Origin: Puccinellia tenuiflora
Lineage: Eukaryota > Streptophyta > Magnoliopsida > Poales > Poaceae
Reading direction: 5' to 3'
Length of the DNA: 64,000 nt
Assembly (NCBI GenBank): GCA_012064385.1
Contig: QRDG01001508.1
Span: 504,431-568,430, forward strand
Position numbers and translations under genes: made by a program. Below the pieces are notes generated by a model. It was given only the letters and a program-made list of their open reading frames with translations, was not told the DNA's origin and ran no database searches. The first letter of the stretch is position 1, and every line of letters begins with the position of its first letter. Shown here in pieces: positions 55,380 through 64,000 of this stretch.

Positions 55380-56184
55380 GGGAAATCGCACCGGGGAGAC
55401 AGGGGCTTCAGCTGCGGCGCAGCAAGTGCTGATCGGTTGCGCGGCTTGTTTGTCGTCCGCTGGAAAACAAAATTGGAGCACCTTTGTGAGCATTGAATCA
55501 TCATGGTGAAACTTACGGTGCTCATTAATTGTGAAATGTAGAGAGATATTGCACCGAACAAACTCGTAGCAATTCAGTGGCGGAGCCAACATTTTAATAA
55601 TGGGCATGCACAGTCACATACAAAAATTTGGCACAAAATATGAGATTTTTTCCGAAAAGGACTCCATGCCTCAACAATACTCCTCTGCTGCGGCTCATTA
55701 AGTTCATCACCCACCGTGAGTACAAGATACGTAAGTTCTCAATGGGGAAAATCAAAATCTGAAATTAAAATTGCAGGTACTGCTCACGTTGATGAACTTC
55801 TGCTGATGCTATGGTGGCGCAGCGCCGCCGTCGCCTTTCCGTCAGAAATTAAGGCGCCGCCGTGGTTCTTGCCGAGCCTGTCGAGCTCGTCCGTGCGCAG
55901 CGCCGGCGCGGTGCTCAGCGGTGGCGCGATCGGCAGGGAGCGTGCGTAGCCCCGGAGGGCACGGGGTGCTAGGCGGCGGGCGGTGCCCGGCGCGCCGGCG
56001 GCTGAGGTCCGTCAAGGACGAGGGCTCGGGTTGAAGAGGACGAGCCGTGTGGGCTCGAATAGGGTCCTGGTGGCGTCTTGGTCGCTGGTAGGAGGTGACT
56101 GGGCCGGTGCCGGGGCTAACTTTTTAGAAAAAAAGGCCCGCTAGAAGCCGAAACTGGATTTTAGACCCAGGTAACAAAGGCTGG
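55380..56184. other. Upstream flank of the C2H2/NYN gene, no gene
   Basis: 55380-55570 is the likely promoter and leader region. 55573-55590 (cagtggcggagccaac) resembles one end of a hAT MITE, without a visible partner. 55800-56130 is GC-rich with short frames only. Confidence 0.4.
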
Positions 56185-59100
56185 TAGCCTCAAAAAAAAA
56201 AGGAAAAATCTAATGAAAAGCGCCGTATGGGAAAGCCTCGGATGCGGCGGCAGATTGTACGGGCTTTTTCCTATAAGGGGAGAGCACATGTATGCATGCA
56301 GAAATCTGCCACCTCATGATGACATCATCGCATTAATAAAAAAAAATCAAAAATTTCAATTGATTTTTCTCCTAGACCGTTTGTCCGATTATCGATCCGT
56401 TTATACTGTTAAATTCGTCTCGAGGAGGGGTTCAAAACTAGATCCATTGTTGATATGTTTTGACGAACTTTTTTTTTCCGCGCCAGATACCAGATTATAA
56501 TACCATGGATACCAGATTAGCATCAAAGAGATATTAGGATAATTATTCACGGTTACTGTATAACTTTTTCACGTTTTTTAGACAAGTGCAGCACATATAC
56601 ATATCAAGTGTGACGAACTTTTCCCGTCACACCAGTACCAGATAAAAACACTATGGTTATCAGATTAGCATTAAATATCTACCATTGAAAGTGCATGGTT
56701 GCCCCTATGTGTTGTTTTGGTAATTAATGACAATCTCTATGGACTAATGTGTGCTTTGAGTTATATTTGTAGTGTTGGTCCATAAGGAATGCTTGAACTC
56801 CATATGTTGGAGTCAAGGCTAAAAGAACAAGATTATATGTTGATCAAGGCTAAGTGCAAATTGATCAACATAGAAGATAAGGGCATGTGAAGATATGCGA
56901 AAGAGTGTCTCTCCCATATTGGTGTATGGGGGAGCAATATGCGAGGCTTCACCGAGCGGAGCGTAATCAAGAAAGGTGATTCACTTGAGAGGAGATCAAG
57001 ATCGTCATCATCTACCTCAAGTGGAATGCGCAAGGCAAAGAAAGGTGATCTACTTGACAGAAGATCAAGATCGTCATCATCTAGCTCAAGTGGAATGCGC
57101 AAGGCAAAGCTATGATCTTGATAGGGTTTCTATTTTACCGGTCTCGCGGTGTAGCTGGGAGACCGGGTTTTAAGATAGGTAACCGTACTATCAAGAGGGG
57201 CTCTCAAGTGAGCTTTAGCGTATCGGTCGTAGAGAGCTCAAAACTTTGCATCCTTGCATTCTTGCAATCATCTTTATTGGTTCTTATTTGGCTCTTATCG
57301 TGGTGTGGTTTTGGTGCTTGTCGTGCTTGTCATGACAAGACCAAGTTCACCGAAAATGGATTTCGTCGCATCGTCTATTGCGTTTTCGGTGGTGGAGATT
57401 TTGCCGATTCACTAGTAAGGAAAGGTTCACACCTTCCTACCCATACCAAAATCTCCATTGCCTATTCTTATGTGGCTTTTATCTAGATGTGGTTTTAGAG
57501 CTTGTCTTGATCTTCAATACAAGCTCAAGTTCATCAAAAACGGATTTCGTATGAAAGACTTATTGCGTTTTTTATTTTGGGGGTTTACTGGTTATTCATA
57601 TAGAGAGTGATCTAACATTTCCCCATTTGGTTTTACCCTCCCATATTGGACAATGATGTTTCTATGCATAATCTTGTAGTGCTCGTTGTGGTGATTCCAA
57701 CGAGCCTAAGATCATCGAAAACGGAGTCCGGATATAAAAGTTATCGCGTTTTCAGTATCGAACGTTTTTGCAGTTTGGCCAGCCTTGCCGGGCTCAAGGC
57801 CGGGCTCAAGGCTGGCCGTCTCGGGCACCAGGCCTGCCTCGGAAGCTGGCAAGCCGGCCTAGGCCAGGCCCAAGGTTGGCCTTCCTGCGCGTGAATATTC
57901 CAGGCCGGCCTTGGGGCCGGCCTCCAAGCCGCCAAGGCCGGCCTCTCTGCGCAGGCAAGAAAACCCCTTCAAACGGTCACTTTTCCCCACCCTTTAAAAG
58001 GGGTTGTCTTCTACCTTTTGAAGGGAACTCTTGAGCACGTTTTCTCCTCTCTCTCCTCCATTGTTGCAAGAGCTCAAAACACATAGATCTCCCAATCCCT
58101 CCACCCAAACTCGTTGATCTTTGGATGATTGAAGGAAAAGACCTAGATCTATTATTCCACCAAACCATATCTCTTCTAAGTGAGGGGAACATCTTTGATT
58201 TATGTCTTGGAGTTGCTTTGTGTTTTTCTCCTTGTTCTTCCTCTTAAATCCCTCCATAGCATTAGTTGCTTTGGTTGGATTTCGGAGAGAAGGACTTGAC
58301 CACTTAGTGTGTTCTTGCCATTGCATTAGTTGCATCGGTTTGAGTTCTCCACGGTGATTCGTGGAAAGTGAAGTTGAGAAGCTTATTACTCTTGGGTGCT
58401 TGGGTGCCCTAGAGCTTGTTCCTCCAGGGCACGTTGGTACCCTAGACGGTTGTTGATTTCTCGGAGTCTTGGTGGCTCACGGGATTTGTTGGGAGCCTCC
58501 AATTAGGTTGTGGAGGGAGGCCCAACCTTGTTCGCTTCGGAGCTTTGGTAGCTACGAAAACATTGCCGGGAGCCACCAATTGAGTTGTGGTGTGTGCCTC
58601 GGCCTTGGGCATCGAGTCTTGGTGGCTCGGTGCATTTGGTGAATACCCTCCAACTTGTGGAGTGAGCTTCATCCTTGTAGAGCTTCAACCTCAACGGCAA
58701 CATAGTGACAAGTGCCTCGCCACATTGGTGGTAAGACACAACGGAGATACGGTGTGCCATATTAAGGCTACTCGGTGTTTTACATTGGTGAACACCGCGC
58801 CGCTCCAACAGAGACTAGCTTCCATTGGGAAGTGAACTTCGGGATAAATCATCGTCTCCAAGTGCCTCGGTATTTCTATACCCGAGCTTCTTACTTATGC
58901 TATTTACTTTGTGATAGACATTGAGCTTAAAGTCATATATCTTGCTATTACCTAGTTGATTATATTGCTTAGCATAAGTTGTTGGTGCACATAGGTGAAC
59001 CTAGCTAGTTTAGGTTTTGGCTTGAAAAATTAAACGTTAGTTTTATTCTGCATTTATTCAAGCCTTAACCGTAATAATTTTAAATCGCCTATTCACCCCC

Positions 59101-59625
59101 CCTCTAGGCGACATCCGTGTCCTTTCAACCATAATAATTATATATCGTTATCGGATGATTTTTTTATTTTTTAAAACATTACAATGATATATACAGCTAG
59201 AGAGTAAGAGTTCAACCGTTTTCAGGATCTAAGAGATGCTATTATTGCACACATACTAGTAACATGTGGCATTAAATTTATGTAGAATAAGTGTACAGAA
59301 ACCTGATAACCAATTTATTATAATCTGGTAGGTTAGTTATAACAATCTGGTATCTATTGGCGAAAAAAAAAAGTTGTCAAAACATGGCAACATGGGATCT
59401 AGTTTCGTAGATCTCGACACGTCTAAGCCAACGGTGAAAACGGATTGTTAATCGGATTATCGGTTTAAGAGATAAAAGTTTTTTGATTTAAACAACAAAA
59501 ATAATCTAGGATGATATCATCGCCATGTCACCGCATGCATGGCTATTAAAAACCGCCGCAGGAACCCATCATTGATGCGGCACCGCTAGTAAGTCCTCTC
59601 CAAAAAAAAAGATAACAAAGGCTGG
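56172..59625. mobile_element. Mutator-like element with nested solo LTR, flanked by a 13 bp direct repeat
   Basis: TAACAAAGGCTGG is found at 56172-56184 and 59613-59625. Without the 2.4 kb LTR the element is about 1 kb. The blocks at 56365-56485 (agatccattgttgatatgttttga) and 59365-59480 (tcaaaacatggcaacatgggat) are inverted copies of each other, as are short terminal stretches (tgcggcgg at 56243 and ccgccgca near 59565). A related block lies in the element at 31.2-34.1 kb. No transposase is present. The 13-base repeat is longer than the usual 9. Confidence 0.6.
56681..59132 (+). mobile_element. Complete solo LTR (2442 bp) with 5 bp target duplication
   Basis: ACCAT flanks the unit at 56681-56685 and 59128-59132. 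The LTR starts TGAAAGTGCATGG at 56686 and ends GACATCCGTGTCCTTTCA at 59127. No gag/pol or second LTR is present, so it arose by recombination between LTRs. It shares its course with the LTR at 1-1650 (opposite strand), including the GGCCGGCC-rich tract at 57780-57950. The frames inside are not coding. Confidence 0.92.
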
Positions 59626-59689
59626 ACGCGGGAAAGCTTTGGAAGGCGAAAAAAAAACCTAGAAAAAGGTAGTGAGGCAGTCCCAGGCA

Positions 59690-60575
59690 TGGCTGGAATT
59701 TAAACTCGAAACTCGCGAGTTAAATGAGCAAGTCGCAACTGGACTTGACTCGACTCGCGAGTTAAACGAGCCGAGCCAAGCTTTTCAACTTTTTACTAAA
59801 CGAGTTCGAGCTAAACGAGCCGAGCTAGCAAGTACTCGTTTAGCTCGTTTAGCTCGCTCAAAAATAGAAATTTGTTGCCTCCTCCCTGTCTAATGTAGCC
59901 CAAGTGGTCCAACAAGCAAACCTGCTGACCTATTATCCAAACTCCCAAGCCCACCTAGACCTAGTCCCTGATCGCTAGGGTTAGCGAACGCACGCACGCA
60001 CAATCCCCAGTCGATCCCATCTCATATTCTCATCCCGTTCCCGTCTCCTGTCTGAGGAGAGGCGGGCCAGCGGCACAGGCACAAGCCACCGACGGCCACG
60101 TCCCTGCCGACCGCCGCACGTCCCCATCCCCATCCCCGCCGGCAGTCACCTCCTCGTCGGCTCGTCGCTCCATCCTCCTCTAGTCTCGACGACCACCGCC
60201 CACTGCGACCTTAAGTGTTGACCACCGCACCGTGCCATGGAGAAGCAGCCGAGATTGGAGTCGAAGGCCATGGGGAAGGTGAGTCGGGCGGGTCCATCCG
60301 CCTCTAGGTCAGCCTCGCTGGCGTCCGTCACAGCTCCGGCGCGCACAACGCCGAGAAGGCCTCCATGCTCCGGCGAGCTTGAAATCGTGCCTACTTCTGC
60401 AGCAGCTCTAGGCCCTCCATCGGTTTTTTCCGAGCTAAACGAGCAGCTCACGAGTTTCAGCGAGTCGGGCCGAGTTCCAGTTCTGGGCTCGACTGTTGAA
60501 CGAGCCGAGCTGAGCTCGCTCGTTTGTTCACCGAGTTTGACCGGTCGAGCCGAGCCGAGCTCCAGGTATGGACAA
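59690..60575 (+). mobile_element. hAT-like element with CGAGC-rich subterminal repeats around a leader and first-exon-like segment
   Basis: 59700-59865 and 60430-60570 are dense in 'cgagctaaacgagccgagc' and its inverse, a pattern I associate with grass hAT elements. Between them, 59890-60235 looks like a promoter and leader, and ATG at 60238 gives MEKQPRLESKAMGK followed by GGTGAGTCGG, a good donor. No downstream exon is present, so the element is a deletion derivative or has captured a gene start. Exact termini and target duplication could not be set. Confidence 0.45.
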
Positions 60576-61660
60576 CCCAATTACTTCTGCTCCACATGTC
60601 ATAGCAATCCAGGTGTGGTGATTCAAATGTCGGGTGTAACTACAAGCTGGTAATCGCGCCACGTGGTGACTCTTCGAAAAGGCAAAATCGAATTTGGACA
60701 TGAATTGAGCGAAGCGAAATCAAATTTCCCCAGCCACTCGCGTGCTCGTATGTCCGCGTCCAGCGTACGTGCACCTGGGACTGAAGCCCCCCGCGGCGTA
60801 CATCCGCGCGCCCCCGCTATCCAGCCGAAGCCCCGCGACTCCTGTTTGCGCGTACGCGTGATGGACGTGTTTCTGTACATCCGAAGCCCCCTGCTTTCTG
60901 GAGGCACGACTGGCCTGTACATACGAATCCCCTCGGCCTGCTTTCTCATACGCGCTTGAGAATAAAATTAGAAAAAGTGAAAAAGACAAGATGTACAAAC
61001 CATAAGTATACTCTGTATAGAACATAAATGTACAAACTACACATAAAAACGGTAGTTGTACATGCACGAATATTAAGAAAGTATAAAGTATGAGCTATCG
61101 GTAGTACAAAGTACGATGTACAAACTACACAGAACACGAAGTACAAAATAAACAGGAAGTACAAGTACAAAGAAATAGTTGTACAAAAGTACACATGAGC
61201 GGAGTATGAAAAGACACAGGAGTACAACTACACAGAAAACGGAGTAAAAAAGTAAACAAAATCAGAAAGTACAAAGTATACGAAAGTAGAATTACAGAGT
61301 ATGCACAACAGGGAGTACAAACTATACACTACCGGGAGCACAAAAAAAGTTCGTCAAAACCTATCAACATGGGATTTAGTTTTGAATATCTGGATGCGAG
61401 GAGTCTAATAGTGAAAACGGTTCGCAATTTGGACGAGCGATTCTTAAGATATTTCATTTTAAATTTTCGGTTTAAAAAAATAAAAGACAAAAATTGCCCC
61501 CACCTCCTGTATCCCCTTCTCTCTCATCCTCCCCACTTCTAGTCTGGTAGCGACACTTGTCGGACGTGCAAACAACCGTGGTGGACCGAGCAAGGAGAAG
61601 ACGACAGTTGTCGCGACGAGAACGAGCGTGAGGTTCCCTTTGCAAAGGGAACCCTTTTTC
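60576..61660. repeat. Degenerate GTACAAACTACA repeats and Mutator-type block
   Basis: 60985-61335 contains many 'agtaca' and 'gtacaaactaca' strings at irregular spacing, comparable in style to the GGGTAAC array at 32 kb. 61345-61470 repeats the block of the Mutator-like elements (gtcaaaacctatcaacatgg, gtgaaaacgg). gttccctttgcaaagggaac near 61630 is a perfect palindrome. No gene is seen; 60720-60960 is GC-rich with frames on both strands but nothing recognisable. Confidence 0.5.
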
Positions 61661-61729
61661 TAGTAATTTCCGATTCAAATGTCTATGCCGAGAAAATTGT
61701 GTGGGGCCATGTCCCTCCACATGGAAGTG

Positions 61730-62640
61730 TGTTGGCAACACAACTTTAGCAGAAAGTCCAACATGTTTCAACCGTTGATCGAGTTTCGCATCCAACGGCT
61801 GAGCTGTCTCCAAGAGAGGTAAGAAGGAAGGAGAAAACCCTAGCCACACGTGGTGGCTGTGGAAGTAAGCAAGAGAGAAGCCAGAACGTGGTTGCTGCTG
61901 CTGTGATAGAGTTTGAGAACATATAAGAACATCACAACCAAGTGGGAACAGATGAAGAAGAAGGAGAGGCGATTTTTGTCAGGATTAGTGCATCTGACCG
62001 GTCTGTCTTCAACCCGGTGTTCAGAGGATCAAACGTGCTTGTATTGGCTCCATACTTGGTGAGCTCATTCCTTACTTTGAGTACTTTGATCTGGTTAGAT
62101 GGTTTGAGATTTGGGTCAATGGAGCATCAAGTTTGAGAGCGGTATTGTCAATTCGGACTACTGCAGTTTCAGCACAGAGTAAGTTTGGTAGAGGAACATT
62201 TTGGGCAGGCAAACGGTGTCCGATTGAGCTCAATTTTGGTGAGTATGTTGAGAACTCATATGTCTGCGTGTATACCAAGTTTCGTGCAGTTTGGATATGT
62301 AGTTTAAGAGCAGTTTGCTGATTACCTAAGGGGACAGAATCTAGGATACTCTGCTTTGCTGGCAACGAGATGAAGTGTGTGTTGTAATCTCTCGATATTC
62401 TAAAGAAGACTCTTGATCATAGTGAAGCTTGCATGGACCGGTTGGTCCACAGCCGTGGTTTTTCCTCCTCACGTTGAGGAGGTTTTCCACGTAAATACTT
62501 GTGTCACTTGTGCGTGTGATTGTGTTTATATTTCCGCTGCATATTCGTTTGTTGAAACTATCCTCAAAGTTCATTGCAGGCTGTAGACTGGTGGTGGGGT
62601 TGTGTATCTCCCCCTCCGTGCCTCAACAAATTGTAGTTTC
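61730..62640 (+). mobile_element. Probable Copia-type LTR or LTR remnant
   Basis: It starts TGTTGGCAACACAAC and contains, near 62450-62500, gtggtttttcctcctcacgt and gaggttttccacgtaaatac, the signature of the 3' part of many plant Copia LTRs, followed by 'tgtgtttatatttccgctgc'. The 3' border is uncertain and no duplication was found. There is no internal coding region. Confidence 0.5.
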
Positions 62641-63530
62641 CAGCTGTTTAACAGGAAGCCTTTGCAAAGATCACCAGTTTTATGAACTTTGCAGTTTCCA
62701 CCACTTGTACATCTAATCTGTTGCACATTTCACCACTTATTTGTTAATGTGCTGCTTAGTTCATATAATCTAGAATAATATATATCGGTGTGGACTTAAA
62801 CATGCTACATTATCCTAGGTTCAATTCGACTACACAAATGTTCTACGCATCGTCGGATATTGTTCTTCACAATTTTTATAATTGTTTTGTAAAAAACAGG
62901 TTCGTTACAACTAATTTCCAATGCTTTGTTTATTTTTTTTCAAAACTAAATAGACAAAACACATTTGAGTAAACAGTGACGTTTCATATAAAATGGATCT
63001 ATTACAACTTATGGTGCAGTAGTGCACCTGGAAAAATCATATTTTTGGATGGATAATTTTTTTTAATTTTAAACATTTTATGAATTTTGAGCGTCAATCT
63101 GTGCATTGACCGAGGTAAGCCGTATATTAACGACTAACTTATGAAATATGCAACTGATTAGATGTATAACCGGTGAAAACTACAATTTTTTTTTTTTTGA
63201 GAAACCTCTCAAAGAGGGCCGCTGCAATCCGTATAGATAGAATAGAATTGGCTTAGTTTATAAGAAAAATCGGGACCAAAAACCATACAAACTACAAAAT
63301 ATAGGTAGAATTTTGAGCGTCAATCTGGAGCAGTGATGTGCAGGACCTAGTCTTCGGTTTTGCGTTGACCGAGCTAAGCAGTGTATTAACGACTAACTTG
63401 TGAAATGTGCAACTGATTAGACGTATAACCGGTGAAAACTACAAAATATTCGTAGAACCGGTCAACCTTGCAAAAGTTTACAGTGAAGCTGGTGAAAACT
63501 GCAATTTCCTCGTCTACGCCTCCTTGTCGT
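62641..63530. other. 3' flank of the fucosyltransferase gene with an imperfect direct duplication
   Basis: The block gagcgtcaatctgtgcattg...aaccggtgaaaactacaa at 63089-63186 recurs, with an extra 35 bases, at 63314-63442. Between them is a poly(T) run (63187-63200) that may mark an inserted retroposon end. 62641-63080 shows nothing recognisable. Confidence 0.45.
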
Positions 63531-64000
63531 CTACGCCTCGGCGATAGGCTCAGTGAGTTTCAGCCCCCAACCCATGTCTTCGCAAGCTTGGACATGGGGC
63601 ACCATATTATTGGTGTGTAACACTTCACTGTATTCTTTCCTCGTGCACTCGAAGTATGCCGGCCCATGAGCGCATGGCTCCATAGACATGGCTCGTTTGC
63701 ACGGTTTGTCGGGCACAGTCAGGTGCACGGGCCTCATCATGATGTATGGCGTGAGCCCGCCGAGCGCGCTGCCGACGTACCCGAACGTCGACCAGCCGCT
63801 GGTGACGATCCTATCCGTCATGCTCAGCAGGTACATCTCGGACAGCGCCTTCATGTCGTGCATGACCCGGAAGAAATGCTGGAACTTCTCGTGGCTTGGC
63901 TGGTGCACGCTCACCACCTCGCCGTTAGCGCTCGCCGACCGCCAGTACATGTCCCGGATGCTGTCGTGGTACCGCCCGTCCAGGCCCGTCATCAGGACGG
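63531..64000 (-). CDS. Xyloglucan-type fucosyltransferase (GT37, FUT1-like), C-terminal part, cut by window edge
   Basis: The frame is open from 64000 to the stop at 63531 and gives the last 156 residues. MYWRSASANGEVVSVHQPSH, ALSEMYLLSMTDRIVTSGWS, TFGYVGSALGGLTP, SMEPC and CEDMGWGLKL are the conserved C-terminal blocks of plant alpha-1,2-fucosyltransferases of family GT37. These add fucose from GDP-fucose to xyloglucan or arabinogalactan side chains in the Golgi. The GDP-fucose-binding part and the membrane anchor would lie beyond the right edge. Grasses have many GT37 paralogues, so the acceptor cannot be stated. GC3-rich codons and the conserved blocks argue for an intact gene here. Confidence 0.88.
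   Translation of the reverse strand, partial: VLMTGLDGRYHDSIRDMYWRSASANGEVVSVHQPSHEKFQHFFRVMHDMKALSEMYLLSMTDRIVTSGWSTFGYVGSALGGLTPYIMMRPVHLTVPDKPCKRAMSMEPCAHGPAYFECTRKEYSEVLHTNNMVPHVQACEDMGWGLKLTEPIAEA

Noticed and set aside
54885..55607. 240-residue minus-strand and 54368-55198 plus-strand frames overlapping the C2H2/NYN gene
   Set aside because: Pro/Ser/Thr-rich shadows; neither contains the zinc finger or NYN segments.
60146..60653. Frames of about 140 residues on both strands near 60.2-60.65 kb
   Set aside because: They run across the CGAGC-repeat end of the hAT-like element and beyond the donor site; no similarity recognised.

Overview
The window looks like nuclear DNA of a Triticeae grass (wheat, barley, rye or Aegilops type). 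It has four host genes with GC-rich grass-style exons, set in nested transposable elements. The elements include a CACTA transposon with Triticeae-type 'accggg' subterminal repeats, L1-type LINEs, LTR sequences with TG...CA ends, Mutator-like and hAT elements, and Tourist-like MITEs. Assignments rest on reading the sequence and on remembered family features; no database search was possible.

Layout. 1-1650: part of an LTR, inserted in a CACTA element. 1651-16123: the CACTA element on the minus strand. It has a frameshifted TNP2-type transposase gene (12225-15693), a seven-exon second gene ending in a Ulp1/C48-like protease domain (2080-6006, one internal stop), and a central accessory block (about 7.5-12.1 kb) with a 1.77 kb tandem duplication. 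Each copy of the duplication pairs a small minus-strand ORF with a plus-strand TATA box followed by three long RNA-type hairpins. This hairpin cluster is the most unusual thing in the window. 16.1-24.2 kb: repeat debris, including a non-LTR retroposon with a 16 bp target-site duplication and the 3' end of a Gypsy-like LTR element. 24.8-34.4 kb: two decayed LINEs in opposite orientation, themselves broken by a fold-back Mutator MITE, a solo-LTR-like insertion and a 2.9 kb Mutator-like element carrying a GGGTAAC repeat array and a GC-rich segment.

Host genes. 34503-39604 (minus): an NPF6-type nitrate/chloride transporter of 591 residues in five exons, with a tyrosine at the position of the affinity-setting histidine of CHL1. 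47334-51075 (plus): a SEP+UBX protein of the PUX4/p47 group, a CDC48 cofactor. 54388-55374 (minus): a single-exon C2H2/NYN-like protein whose nuclease aspartates appear to be lost. 63531-64000 (minus, cut by the window edge): the C-terminal part of a GT37 xyloglucan-type fucosyltransferase.

Between the genes are tandem duplications (40.9-42.9 kb, 43.5-46.0 kb), three hAT elements with 8 bp duplications, and a Mutator-like element at 56.2-59.6 kb that contains a complete 2442 bp solo LTR. The four host genes are unrelated in function. No operon-like cooperation is expected; each has its own promoter.
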